From assembly GCA_949286725.1 (NCBI GenBank), contig CASECZ010000002.1:248001-312000 (forward strand): DNA of 64,000 nucleotides. The letters run 5' to 3'. The stretch comes from an uncultured Clostridia bacterium (GTDB lineage: Bacteria; Bacillota; Clostridia; Christensenellales; CAG-917). The translations under genes were made by a program, and so were the position numbers. Shown here one piece after another: positions 1 through 8,076 of the stretch (the stretch's first letter is position 1; each line of letters begins with the position of its first letter). The notes beneath the pieces were generated by a model. That model did not search any database and was not told the origin of the DNA. It worked only from the letters and a program-made list of their open reading frames with translations.

Positions 1-2
1 TC

Positions 3-29
3 AGAAGAATAAAGGCGGTGCTCGAATGA
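3..29 (+). CDS. 3' end of an upstream gene (partial)
   Basis: A frame open from the window edge ends in a TGA that overlaps the next start codon in the arrangement ATGA. Only eight C-terminal residues (RRIKAVLE) are visible, so no function can be given. The overlap is the same translational-coupling arrangement used by many real gene pairs in this window, which is the only reason to list it. Confidence 0.3.
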   Translation, partial: RRIKAVLE

Positions 30-835
30 TAAAAGTCGACTCGCACGTGCACACTCACCATTCCTCGGACGGGCACGACCCGATATCCGAAATCGTCGCC
101 GAGGCGAAGAACAAGGGGCTTTATTACCTTGCCACCACGGACCACCTCGACCTCGAATTGAAGTTCGGCGGCAACAAAACGCCCATTCCGTGGAAGCATA
201 TCGACCTCGACGCCTATTACGCCGAGTGGAAAGCCGAAGCCGACAAACTGGCGGCGGAGGGCAGTCCGTTGCACTTCCGTCTGGGAATAGAGGCGGGGTT
301 CGGCGCGAACGTATGCGACAGGTATGTCGAGACGCTGGCGCGCTATCCCTTCGACGTGGTGATAAACTCCGTGCACTTCGTGGACGGGTGGGACGTGTAC
401 TTCCCGCACGCCTTTTTCCTCAAAAGCAAGAAGCGCATTTACGGCGACTATCTCGACAACATAATCGCAAGCCTGGACGCGCCGTATCGGTACGATATCG
501 TCGCGCACATAGGTTACGTCACGCGCAACGCGCCGTATATCAACAAGAAACTGGAATACGCCGATTATCCCGACAAGTTCGAGCGCATACTCAAAGGCAT
601 AATCGACCGCGGAAAGACGTTGGAGGTCAACACGCACACGACACTGTTCCCCACCGAAGAAATCCTGCGCAAATACTACGAGTTCGGCGGCAGGAAGATA
701 TCCTTCGGGTCGGACTCGCACCATGCGGAACTGTGCAAGGATTACGAGGCGACCTGCAAGATGCTGAAAGAGATAGGGTTCACGCATTTTTCCGTGTTCA
801 ACGCGCATAAAGAGGAACTCGTGCCGATAGGCTGA
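26..835 (+). CDS. PHP-domain phosphoesterase, histidinol-phosphatase (HisJ) type
   Basis: A 269-residue metal-dependent phosphoesterase of the PHP family, close in length to HisJ-type histidinol phosphatases. The metal-ligand motifs appear in order: DSHVHTH at residues 5-11, TTDH near 37-40, an IEAG segment near 88, a SVHF motif near 116, AHIGYV near 160 and SFGSDSHH near 230. A GGCGGTG sequence lies just upstream of the ATG. HisJ dephosphorylates histidinol phosphate in histidine synthesis, but no other his gene is in the window, so the substrate is inferred from family only; another small phosphate ester is possible. A terminator hairpin follows. Confidence 0.75.
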   Translation: MIKVDSHVHTHHSSDGHDPISEIVAEAKNKGLYYLATTDHLDLELKFGGNKTPIPWKHIDLDAYYAEWKAEADKLAAEGSPLHFRLGIEAGFGANVCDRYVETLARYPFDVVINSVHFVDGWDVYFPHAFFLKSKKRIYGDYLDNIIASLDAPYRYDIVAHIGYVTRNAPYINKKLEYADYPDKFERILKGIIDRGKTLEVNTHTTLFPTEEILRKYYEFGGRKISFGSDSHHAELCKDYEATCKMLKEIGFTHFSVFNAHKEELVPIG

Positions 836-870
836 CAGGTCCGGAAAGAAAGGGAGAGGGAGAGCATATG

Positions 871-900
871 AAAAACGCCGCGAATTTCGCGGCGTTTTGC
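871..900. terminator. bidirectional intrinsic terminator
   Basis: The inverted repeat AACGCCGCG/CGCGGCGTT has a short AATTT-type loop, with A residues on the left and TTTT on the right. It lies between two convergent genes and can serve both. Confidence 0.8.
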
Positions 901-924
901 TTTGCGGTATGAGGCGACGGGCTC

Positions 925-1569
925 CTACTTCACCAGTTCGATGAGATGCAGAGCGCGTTTGAGCGCCAGTTTGCTGTTGACCTTGAACTGGAAGGGCACT
1001 TCGGCGTACACCTTTTTGTGACCCGTGTTGGTGTGGGGCATTTTGCCGTCGTTGAATTCGGGCGCGTCGGGGTCGAGGGGCAGATTGATGCGCAGCGAGG
1101 TGCCGATTATGGTGACCTTCGCCACGATGTCGCCGTTTCTGCGGTATGTATCGCACTGTTTACTTATGCGGCTCTTGATTTTGGGCGTGCCCTTGGGCGT
1201 TGTGGTGAGTGCCTCTTTGAGGGTCGCGTAACGGCTCTTCACGATGTCGTCGGCAAGCGCGTACTTCTCGGCGAAGGACAGGCTCTTTCTCGCCGCCTTC
1301 TTCTGCATAACCTTTTCGAGGTCGAAAGCTTTGCCGAGAGAAAGGGAGGAATCCTCTTCTTCCGCGGCTTCGGCGGCAAGTCTTTCCGCTTCGGCTTTTT
1401 CCTCTTCCTGCTTTTTGCTCATGCGCTCGACGGCGTTGGCGCAGGGCGTCTCTTCGCTCTTGTCGCAGAAAGCGCAGTAATCGTAACTGCCGCACATATC
1501 GAAATGGTTGGTTTCGGATTCCAGCCATTTTTCGACATCAATCTTTTTTTGGAGTTCGACATTCGACAT
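925..1569 (-). CDS. unrecognised protein with Cys cluster and C-terminal KSRIS-type domain
   Basis: A 214-residue cytosolic protein with no assigned function. The N-terminus has four cysteines in the pattern Cx5Cx2Cx7C (residues 26, 32, 35 and 43) that could bind a metal. A charged Glu/Ala/Lys-rich, probably helical stretch follows (about 50-80). The C-terminal 120 residues match the C-terminal domain of the membrane protein at 5175-6296. Shared features are a Lys-Ser/His-Arg segment, AKV.IIG.SLR, L.LDP, a KKYA-type motif before a conserved Pro, and KV.S...RA..LI. I recall this domain in many gut Clostridia proteins without a function. I chose the internal ATG (MSNVEL) over an upstream TTG. 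A strong promoter lies upstream. Confidence 0.7.
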   Translation of the reverse strand: MSNVELQKKIDVEKWLESETNHFDMCGSYDYCAFCDKSEETPCANAVERMSKKQEEEKAEAERLAAEAAEEEDSSLSLGKAFDLEKVMQKKAARKSLSFAEKYALADDIVKSRYATLKEALTTTPKGTPKIKSRISKQCDTYRRNGDIVAKVTIIGTSLRINLPLDPDAPEFNDGKMPHTNTGHKKVYAEVPFQFKVNSKLALKRALHLIELVK

Positions 1570-1623
1570 AATATTTACCCACAAAACTGAATTTCCGATA
1601 TTCTATCCGTTCGGATTTACATA

Positions 1624-1652
1624 ATAATAAAACAATGAAATCGTCGTGTCAA
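1624..1652 (-). promoter_or_regulatory. sigma-A promoter for the 925-1569 gene
   Basis: TTGACA, a 17-nt spacer and TATTAT read on the minus strand, ending about 55 nt before the chosen ATG. Confidence 0.7.
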
Positions 1653-1707
1653 ACGATTGACCCCGATAAAACAAAAAATTTTCGATTTTGTTGAAAAGCG
1701 CGAAAAG

Positions 1708-1737
1708 CAAAAACTCCCGTTGGTCGGGAGCTTTTGT
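1708..1737. terminator. terminator-like hairpin in a 420-bp gene-free stretch
   Basis: An inverted repeat CTCCCG/CGGGAG is flanked by A-runs on one side and T-runs on the other. It lies between the minus-strand gene at 925-1569 and the end of the histidine kinase gene. Apart from this hairpin, the promoter at 1624-1652 and the kinase terminator at 1895-1916, I see nothing coding in 1570-1992. Confidence 0.5.
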
Positions 1738-1894
1738 ATCCTCCGCGGGAGAGTTGAAATTAGCATAAGATAGGGAAGAGCAGAATGACTTGCGCGTGCG
1801 GAGGTTCGGACAAGCCCGGAGGGTGGAGTTTTATCCTCTGTTTCACAGTTTAGAGGGTGAGTATTACAGTATCATTAAAATAAAATTTTTCACG

Positions 1895-1916
1895 AAAAAA
1901 CCGCACTTGCGTGCGG
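1895..1916 (-). terminator. terminator of the response regulator-kinase unit
   Basis: On the minus strand CCGCAC, a four-base loop and GTGCGG are followed directly by TTTTTT, about 75 nt after the kinase stop codon. Confidence 0.8.
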
Positions 1917-1992
1917 CGGTTGCTTTTCGGTTTCTTTTTGCGTGCCGTGGAAAGAGGCGGAAAGAAAAGCGGACGGCAAGGCTTGTTCCTTG

Positions 1993-3258
1993 TCAGTTCG
2001 CGCCGTCGGAGTTCTTTTCCTTTTCCCTGTCCCTGCGCGAATTGTTGCGGTGCAAGGGCAGGGTCACGGTAAACACGGTGCCCTTGTTCTCCACGCCGCG
2101 GCAGGTGATTTCGCCGCCGTGAGCGTACGCCGTCGCCTGCGCGATGGACAGTCCCAGCCCGAAACTGTTGTTGTCGGGGTTGCTCCTCGCGCCGTCCGTG
2201 CGGTAAAAGCGGTCGAACACGTGCTTCGCGTCCTCGTCGGAAATGACGGTGCCCGTGTTCATGATGTGCAGGCGCACCTTTTTGTCTGCGGTCAGTTTCA
2301 GTCCGATTTTGCCGTCCTCTCCGCAGTACTTGGTGGCGTTGTCGAGCAGGCACGACACCAGTCTTTCCAAAGAGTCCCTGTCGCCCGAAACGTGAATATC
2401 GGGCGTGATGTCCGAAATCAGGCTTACGCCTTTTTCGAAACACACGGCGTCGAAGGACAGACACGCGCCCTCCACGATTTCGCTGAAATCGAGGTCGGTT
2501 TTGACAAGTTCCGTGTTCTCCATGCGCGACAGTTGCAACATATTGACGATGAGCCCGTTCATGCGCTGAATCTGCGCGTCTATGGCTTCCACCCATTTGG
2601 CGTTTTCCTCGACGGTGGACTGCGGCTCGGACTTCATGACCGAGAGGTTCGTGGATATGACGGTGAGAGGAGTTTTGAGTTCGTGCGAAGCGTTGGCAAT
2701 CAGGTCGCGCTGTTTCTTGAAGGACTCCGAAACGGGTGCCAGCGTGCGCGACGAAAAGATGTAGAAGAAGAGCACGACGACAATCAGCGCGGTGATGTAA
2801 ATCAGCGTCATAAGCATTGCCGCCCAGGCAAGCGTGTTGTGGTCGGCGGTTCTGTCGAGAACGGCATACAGGGTTTTGCCGTCGCCGATTGCGCGCGATT
2901 CGACGCGGAAGTAGTTGTCGCCCACCGTGAATTTCCCGTCGCCCTCGGCGCGTGCGGAATACAGAATTTTGCCCGCCAGGTTCGGACCGTAGGATGTGAC
3001 TTCGTCCATATAGACATCGGGCACGCTTGCCATGGCGTCGTCGCCGCATATGAAGGCAAAGCACTTTCTGCCCACGTCGTCGGTGACCTTCGTCGAGGGA
3101 TTGTCGAGAACCTCGTCGAGGGTGTTCGCCGCAGTTATTTCGGTGGAGACGTACAGCGACACGCAAAAGCCCACCGCCAGCACGAAAAGAATGATTCCGG
3201 CAAGCAGAGCGGTGGAGAGAGTGAATTTCAGTCGCAGTTTTTTGATTATGGCGTCCAT
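1993..3258 (-). CDS. sensor histidine kinase
   Basis: A 421-residue membrane-bound two-component kinase. The first membrane helix (about 14-36) and the second (about 145-168) enclose an extracytoplasmic sensor region of roughly 105 residues. A HisKA segment follows, with the phosphorylated histidine in ASHELKTPL (His192). The ATPase domain has the N box (LLDNATKY), an F-box-like FDRFYR and the glycine-rich GLGLSIA. It most likely phosphorylates the adjacent response regulator. The signal is unknown. I chose the ATG two codons inside a TTG-initiated longer frame. A hairpin at the end of the regulator gene lies 82 nt upstream and may lower kinase expression. Confidence 0.9.
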   Translation of the reverse strand: MDAIIKKLRLKFTLSTALLAGIILFVLAVGFCVSLYVSTEITAANTLDEVLDNPSTKVTDDVGRKCFAFICGDDAMASVPDVYMDEVTSYGPNLAGKILYSARAEGDGKFTVGDNYFRVESRAIGDGKTLYAVLDRTADHNTLAWAAMLMTLIYITALIVVVLFFYIFSSRTLAPVSESFKKQRDLIANASHELKTPLTVISTNLSVMKSEPQSTVEENAKWVEAIDAQIQRMNGLIVNMLQLSRMENTELVKTDLDFSEIVEGACLSFDAVCFEKGVSLISDITPDIHVSGDRDSLERLVSCLLDNATKYCGEDGKIGLKLTADKKVRLHIMNTGTVISDEDAKHVFDRFYRTDGARSNPDNNSFGLGLSIAQATAYAHGGEITCRGVENKGTVFTVTLPLHRNNSRRDREKEKNSDGAN

Positions 3259-3325
3259 ACGCAATGCGGGGGTTTATTTGTCAAAATAAACAGATAAAGT
3301 GTGCTTTCGTGTTTTATCCGTGCAA

Positions 3326-3349
3326 TAAAAACGGGCGCATCAAGCGCCC
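3326..3349 (-). terminator. terminator or attenuator hairpin around the response-regulator stop codon
   Basis: On the minus strand GGGCGC, a five-base loop and GCGCCC are followed by GTTTTT. The loop contains the TGA stop of the response-regulator gene, so translation termination and hairpin formation may interact. The kinase gene lies downstream, so it would be expressed by read-through or from its own promoter. Confidence 0.6.
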
Positions 3350-4041
3350 GCCTCCATCTTGTTTTTGTTGTTGGGGACAAAGCGGTATCCCACGCCGCGC
3401 ACGGCTTCTATGGTGAAGGACGCGCTGAGATGATTGAGTTTCTTCCTTATGAAGGAGATGTACACTTCGAGATTGTTGGACTCGAAGTCGCTGTCCAGAC
3501 CCCACGCTTTCAGGATGAGGTCGTCCTTCGCCGCGACGAAGTTGGGGTATTCGAACATATAGCGCAACAGCTCGAATTCCTTTGCGGTCAGTCCGATTTC
3601 GCCCTTGGGCGTGGCGAGCGTGAATGTGGTCAGGTCGAGGGTTGCCTCGGCGTATTCCAGTTTGTTGTCCGTCACGAGTTTGCCGCGGCGGCGCAGCAGG
3701 GCGCGTATGCGCGCGGACAGTTCGTCAAAGGAGAAAGGTTTGGACACATAGTCGTCCGCGCCTCTGTCCAGTCCCGCGATTTTGTCGTGTTCGTCGCTCA
3801 ACGCCGTAAGCATAAGTATCGGGGTTTCCACTTTTTTGCGGCGCAACTCGGCAAGCACTTCGAACCCGTTCATCTTGGGCATTATGACGTCGAGAATGAT
3901 AAGGTCGTAAAGTCCGGAAAGGGAAAAACTCAGACCGTCCATACCGTCGTAAACACAGTCTACGTCGTAGCCTTCCTTTGCGAGCATTTTGGCAAGCGCG
4001 CGTGAAAGTTCCTTTTCGTCTTCGACGAGCAAAATTCTCAT
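3340..4041 (-). CDS. OmpR/PhoB-family response regulator
   Basis: A 233-residue DNA-binding response regulator. The receiver domain (1-120) has the acidic pocket (VEDE), the phosphorylation site Asp51 in LIILDVIMP, the conserved Thr79 and Lys101. A winged-helix DNA-binding domain fills about 130-226, with LTAKEFELLRY and the wing motif RGVGYRF near the end. AGGAG precedes the ATG at good spacing. It sits 76 nt downstream of an SDR gene and immediately upstream of its likely partner kinase. Target genes are unknown. Confidence 0.95.
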   Translation of the reverse strand: MRILLVEDEKELSRALAKMLAKEGYDVDCVYDGMDGLSFSLSGLYDLIILDVIMPKMNGFEVLAELRRKKVETPILMLTALSDEHDKIAGLDRGADDYVSKPFSFDELSARIRALLRRRGKLVTDNKLEYAEATLDLTTFTLATPKGEIGLTAKEFELLRYMFEYPNFVAAKDDLILKAWGLDSDFESNNLEVYISFIRKKLNHLSASFTIEAVRGVGYRFVPNNKNKMEAGA

Positions 4042-4117
4042 ATCCGTTCTCCTAAATCAGTTTGCGTAAAAATTATGGTCCTATTAGATTAAAGCAGCCT
4101 TAAATGTCGCAACGGTA

Positions 4118-4915
4118 TCAGCCGTACAATTTTCCGAGCAGATAACACACCGTGCGTTCGGGCAAGCACTTCGCAAGCCCCGTTAGGAATGCGTACTTTG
4201 TGCCGCCCACTTTGCCGACGGGCGGATTTTTCGACACGGCAAGGCGGTATATGTCGCGCGCTATGACGGAAGGCGACATACCGTTCTGTTCGTCGCGTTC
4301 CATTGCCTCGACGGCATGGCGCACTCTTTCGCCGTATGCGGGGTTGTCGTAAGAGTTCTTTTCGCGCGCGGCGGTGAAGTCCGTTTTGACGTCACCGGGC
4401 AGTACGGAAGTCACTTTTATGCCGAACGGCGCGACCTCGGCGCGCAAAGCCGCGGTGAGAGAGGATACCGCTGCTTTGGTCGCGGAATAGAAGGATTGGA
4501 AGGGAATTGCCAGTTTGCCCGCAACGGAACTTACGTTGACGATTGTACCGCCGCCCTGGGCGCGCATAACGGGCAAAACGGTCTGGATTACGTTGAGCAG
4601 TCCGAAAAAGTTGAGCTCGAAAATCTTGCGGACGGCGGTGGGGTCGGTGTCTTCCACCGTGCCAGAAATGCCCATACCCGCATTGTTGACAAGAACGTCT
4701 ATGCGTCCGTGTTCGGCAACGATTGCGTCGATTGCCGTTTTTACCGCTTCGCGGTCCGTCACGTCGGTGGAAATGCTTTCCATACCGTCCACCTTGCGGC
4801 GGGCAAGACACACGACTTTTGCGCCGCGTGCGGCGAAAAATTCCGCAGTGGCTTTGCCGATACCCGCGCTTGCGCCCGTGACGACCACGACTTTGTTTTC
4901 AATGCCTTTTCTCAT
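4118..4915 (-). CDS. short-chain dehydrogenase/reductase
   Basis: A 265-residue classical SDR oxidoreductase. It has the NAD(P) glycine motif TGASAGIGKA near residue 14, the NNAG motif near 85, the catalytic serine region VSSVAG near 135 and the YSATK (YxxxK) catalytic pair near 152. A GAGGAAAAGGG Shine-Dalgarno stretch next to an ATG fixes the start, 17 codons inside the longest frame. The promoter TTGCAA-17-TATGAT lies just upstream, and the response regulator and kinase genes follow on the same strand. The substrate cannot be told from sequence. Confidence 0.9.
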   Translation of the reverse strand: MRKGIENKVVVVTGASAGIGKATAEFFAARGAKVVCLARRKVDGMESISTDVTDREAVKTAIDAIVAEHGRIDVLVNNAGMGISGTVEDTDPTAVRKIFELNFFGLLNVIQTVLPVMRAQGGGTIVNVSSVAGKLAIPFQSFYSATKAAVSSLTAALRAEVAPFGIKVTSVLPGDVKTDFTAAREKNSYDNPAYGERVRHAVEAMERDEQNGMSPSVIARDIYRLAVSKNPPVGKVGGTKYAFLTGLAKCLPERTVCYLLGKLYG

Positions 4916-4934
4916 ACCCTTTTCCTCGTGTATA

Positions 4935-4963
4935 ATCATACTACTTTTATATAATGATTGCAA
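4935..4963 (-). promoter_or_regulatory. promoter of SDR-response regulator-kinase genes
   Basis: TTGCAA, a 17-nt spacer and TATGAT on the minus strand, 20 nt before the SDR start codon. Confidence 0.55.
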
Positions 4964-5084
4964 CAAAAGTTAAGCCCCAAACGCACAAAAACGCATTTTT
5001 TTGCGCAATTCAGTCGGAATATGCAGGCAAAATGCATTTCGGACGTACGCGATTTTCATTATGCGGGAATTATTTTGACAATCA

Positions 5085-5113
5085 TTGACGAAAGCGGTCT
5101 TTTATTATATTAT
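5085..5113 (+). promoter_or_regulatory. probable promoter of the 5175-8666 operon
   Basis: TTGACG, a 17-nt spacer and TATTAT. A second TTGACA lies ten bases upstream in the same AT-rich divergent spacer, so the exact -35 is uncertain. Confidence 0.5.
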
Positions 5114-5174
5114 ATAAGCAAACAGGTGTATAATTTTGCCGACACCATTCAGGCAGTTGTCATCGGAGGTCGGA

Positions 5175-6296
5175 TTGAGTGCAATTTTGACTGCGATGTC
5201 TCAGACGGAGCAGATAATCGTAGCGTTGGTGATAATCGTCGCCGCTGTTGCGGCGGTGCTGTTGTGGCGCACGATTGCTCCCCCGAAATATCCCCGCAAG
5301 GACGACGGAAAAAACGGCGCGCAAACTTCGGCAGACGAAAAAGAAAGCGCGGATGAAGAGCAACCCGACGTCAATGCACCCGTCGGGGAAATTCCCGACA
5401 AGGGGGAAAGCTCAGACGACAGCGCACCGACCGAGAGAGAAGAACACGCCGAAGCGGAATTGCGGCAGGCGGCAGAAGGGCGCGAAAGCGGCGACGATTC
5501 GGGACAAGCGGAAGAGCAGACGGAAGAGAAAGGGGCTTTCGCTCGATCCGAGGGAATTCCGTCCGAGGAAGTCCGGGAAAGCGGCGAAGAAAAAGACCGC
5601 GCGGTGCGGACGCAGGACGCGACCGAATACGTCGAGGAAACCGACTGGGACGCCGAAGAGGAGTACGTGCCTTTCGGCGGTTATGCGGGAGGCTTCGGCT
5701 TCGAGGACGTCAACCCGTACGTTACGCCGACGTTGGAAGAGGCGTTTTCGTCCGATACCGAGGGCGAGGAATTCGAAACGGAAGAAAGCCTTTCGGAAGA
5801 TATGGCAAACGAACGGCGCGAGGGCAGGACGAAAATCACTTTCGTGTCCAAGATAAGGGCGACCACTCCCGCAAACCGCGCCATATACAACGCAGTCAAA
5901 AACGAAATTCTGTCCTATCGTGGCACGCACTCCCGCGTGGTAAACGGCGGCGACTATTTCCGCAAACGCGGCAAACAGCTTGCCAAAATCGTGCTTATCG
6001 GCAGGACGTTGCGGTTGGCAATCGCGCTCAATCCCGCCGACTACGACTACAATATTTATCATCAGCACGACAGAAGCGGAATGAAAAAGTATGCCGACAC
6101 GCCCATGTTCGTCAAGGTGCAATCCAGGGTGGGCGTTTACAGAGCGGCGAAACTCATTGCAGACCTTATGGAGAAGGAAGGCAAGCGCAAAAACAAGAAA
6201 TACATCGCGTTGGATTACGCGCGTGAAATAATGTTGACCGACACGGAGCCCGTAAAATCCGCCCCGCGTGACGTTGAGTATCGAGGAGAAGTATGA
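5175..6296 (+). CDS. single-pass membrane protein, acidic linker, C-terminal KSRIS-type domain
   Basis: A 373-residue protein of unknown function. A TTG start is chosen because GGAGG ends five bases before it; the first in-frame ATG (5196) has no such site. One hydrophobic helix (about 13-32) is followed by basic residues, suggesting a cytoplasmic body. Residues about 40-235 are a highly acidic, low-complexity, probably disordered linker. The last 120 residues resemble the C-terminal domain of the protein at 925-1569, with shared AKI.LIGRTLRL, L.P, KKYA and KV.S..G..RA..LI elements. Its stop overlaps the start of rocD (ATGA), so it is co-translated with an ornithine aminotransferase, but no functional link is evident. 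Confidence 0.75.
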   Translation: MSAILTAMSQTEQIIVALVIIVAAVAAVLLWRTIAPPKYPRKDDGKNGAQTSADEKESADEEQPDVNAPVGEIPDKGESSDDSAPTEREEHAEAELRQAAEGRESGDDSGQAEEQTEEKGAFARSEGIPSEEVRESGEEKDRAVRTQDATEYVEETDWDAEEEYVPFGGYAGGFGFEDVNPYVTPTLEEAFSSDTEGEEFETEESLSEDMANERREGRTKITFVSKIRATTPANRAIYNAVKNEILSYRGTHSRVVNGGDYFRKRGKQLAKIVLIGRTLRLAIALNPADYDYNIYHQHDRSGMKKYADTPMFVKVQSRVGVYRAAKLIADLMEKEGKRKNKKYIALDYAREIMLTDTEPVKSAPRDVEYRGEV

Positions 6297-7492
6297 CAGG
6301 CAGAACTTCACGTGAAATCATCGAGCAGACCGAGAAATTCGGCGCGCACAACTACCACTCCAAAGAAGTGGTCATAATAAAAGGGCAGGGCGCCCGAGTC
6401 ACTGACCCCGAGGGCAGGGAGTATTTCGATATGCTGTCGGCGTACAGCGCATTGAACTTCGGACACCGTCACCCCGAAATCGTGGCGGCGGCGAAAGAGC
6501 AACTCGACAAAGTGACCCTAACGTCGCGGGCGTTTCACAGCGAACTGCTGGGTGACTTTTGCGAGAAACTGGGTGCGCTTACGGGCAAGCAGATGGTGTT
6601 GCCAATGAATACGGGTGCCGAGGGCGTGGAAACCGCGCTCAAAACGGCACGAAGGTGGGGTAACTTCGTCAAAGGGGTCAAAGACGGCAAACAGAATATA
6701 ATTTGCTGTCGCAACAACTTTCACGGCAGAACGATAAGTATAATCACGATGAGCACGGACGAAACCGCCCGCAAGGGGTTTGCGCCGTTTACGGACGGGT
6801 TCACCGTCGTCGACTACGGCGACCCCGAAGCCGTCGAGAGGGCAATCACGGACGACACGGTCGCCTTCCTTTTCGAGCCGATACAGGGAGAGGCGGGAAT
6901 AATCGTTCCGCCCGACGGGTATCTTGCCGCAGTCCGCGAGATATGCACGCGTCGCGGAATACTGATGATAGCCGACGAGGTGCAGACGGGGTTTGCGCGT
7001 ACGGGGGATATGTTCGCCTGCATGCACGAAAACGTGACGCCGGACGTCTACGTGCTCGGCAAAGCGCTCGGCGGCGGGATAATGCCCGTCAGCGCGGTTG
7101 TCGCCGACCGTGACGTTTTGGGTGTGTTCGACGCCGGCTCGCACGGTTCGACTTTCGGAGGCAATCCGCTTGCCTGCGCGGTTGCGCTCAAAGCGATGGA
7201 AATACTCGTGCGCGACGACTATCCTGCTATGGCGCGTGAAAAGGGCGCGAGGTTCGTAAAGGCGTTGCGCGGAATACATAACGACGAGATAAAGGAAATC
7301 CGCGGCAGGGGTCTGCTCATCGGCGTGGAGTTCACGCGCGACGCATCGGACTACGTGGCGAAACTCGCTTCCTGCGGCGTGCTTGCAAAGGAAACGCACG
7401 AAAGTACGATACGTTTCGCACCTCCCGTAAACATTCCCGACGAGGAACTCGACGAAGCTTGCGACAGGATACGGAGAGCGTTGGAAAGATGA
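6293..7492 (+). CDS. rocD: ornithine aminotransferase
   Basis: A 399-residue class III PLP aminotransferase whose sequence follows Bacillus RocD along its whole length. Examples are DMLSAYSA near 46, LTSRAFH near 76, PMNTGAEGVETALKTAR at 104-120 and NFHGRT at 142-147. Further on are ADEVQTG (Asp228, binds the PLP ring nitrogen), the Schiff-base lysine K257 in VLGKALGGG, and GSHGSTFGGNPLA. It converts ornithine and 2-oxoglutarate to glutamate semialdehyde and glutamate, linking arginine and proline metabolism. It overlaps the genes on both sides by four bases (ATGA). No other arginine-pathway gene is nearby. Confidence 0.93.
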   Translation: MTGRTSREIIEQTEKFGAHNYHSKEVVIIKGQGARVTDPEGREYFDMLSAYSALNFGHRHPEIVAAAKEQLDKVTLTSRAFHSELLGDFCEKLGALTGKQMVLPMNTGAEGVETALKTARRWGNFVKGVKDGKQNIICCRNNFHGRTISIITMSTDETARKGFAPFTDGFTVVDYGDPEAVERAITDDTVAFLFEPIQGEAGIIVPPDGYLAAVREICTRRGILMIADEVQTGFARTGDMFACMHENVTPDVYVLGKALGGGIMPVSAVVADRDVLGVFDAGSHGSTFGGNPLACAVALKAMEILVRDDYPAMAREKGARFVKALRGIHNDEIKEIRGRGLLIGVEFTRDASDYVAKLASCGVLAKETHESTIRFAPPVNIPDEELDEACDRIRRALER

Positions 7493-8076
7493 AGAAAGTG
7501 GGTGCCGTGTCAACACGGGAACGCACCAAAAATATGGTTTACACTGCGCTTTTTGCGGCTTTAATTGCCGTTATGGCGCAAATATCCATTCCGTTGCCGT
7601 CGGGTGTGCCTCTTACGATGCAGACTTTTGCCGTCGCTTTCGCGGGGTTTTTCCTCGGTTGGAAGAGGGGCTTTGCCGCACTTGCGGTCTATGTCGCTCT
7701 CGGCGCGATAGGCGTGCCCGTGTTTGCGTCGTTTACGGGCGGCGTGCAGAAACTCGTCGGCGTTACGGGCGGTTTCATATGGGGGTTCGTCGTGCACGCC
7801 GTGATGTCGGGTCTGCCTTTGAGACGCAAGAGTGCCGCGGGGTCGATATGCTGTTCCCTCGTGGGACTCGCGCTCTGCCATATGCTCGGCGTGACCCAGT
7901 TCAGTCTGATTTCGGGTACGGAATGGAGCGCGGCGGCGCTTGCCGTTTCCGTGCCTTATATAGCAAAGGACGTCGTGTCCGTGCTCGCGGCGTACATCGT
8001 CGCAGTCAACGTAAAGAAAAGAGTCCGCTATCCGAGCGAGGATAACGGGCAATACGATAAGGGAGTTTCGCTATGA
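7489..8076 (+). CDS. bioY: BioY biotin transporter substrate-binding (S) component
   Basis: A 195-residue membrane protein of the ECF transporter S-component family. It has about six hydrophobic helices and the BioY signatures PLPSGVPLTMQTFAV near 35 and the G-rich LGAIGVPVFA.FTGG segment near 70. The start is the ATG overlapping the rocD stop. No energising EcfA/EcfT genes are adjacent, so it probably shares a common module encoded elsewhere, as is usual for group II ECF transporters. Its presence suggests biotin uptake rather than synthesis. It is placed between a PLP enzyme and a TetR regulator. Confidence 0.9.
   Translation: MKKVGAVSTRERTKNMVYTALFAALIAVMAQISIPLPSGVPLTMQTFAVAFAGFFLGWKRGFAALAVYVALGAIGVPVFASFTGGVQKLVGVTGGFIWGFVVHAVMSGLPLRRKSAAGSICCSLVGLALCHMLGVTQFSLISGTEWSAAALAVSVPYIAKDVVSVLAAYIVAVNVKKRVRYPSEDNGQYDKGVSL

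Noticed and set aside
1738-1894. Small RNA such as SRP RNA or 6S RNA
   Set aside because: I looked for the conserved cores of these RNAs and found none; left as gene-free sequence.
7489-8076. Biotin riboregulator or BirA site for bioY
   Set aside because: bioY overlaps rocD and has no own leader, so no operator or riboswitch could be placed there.
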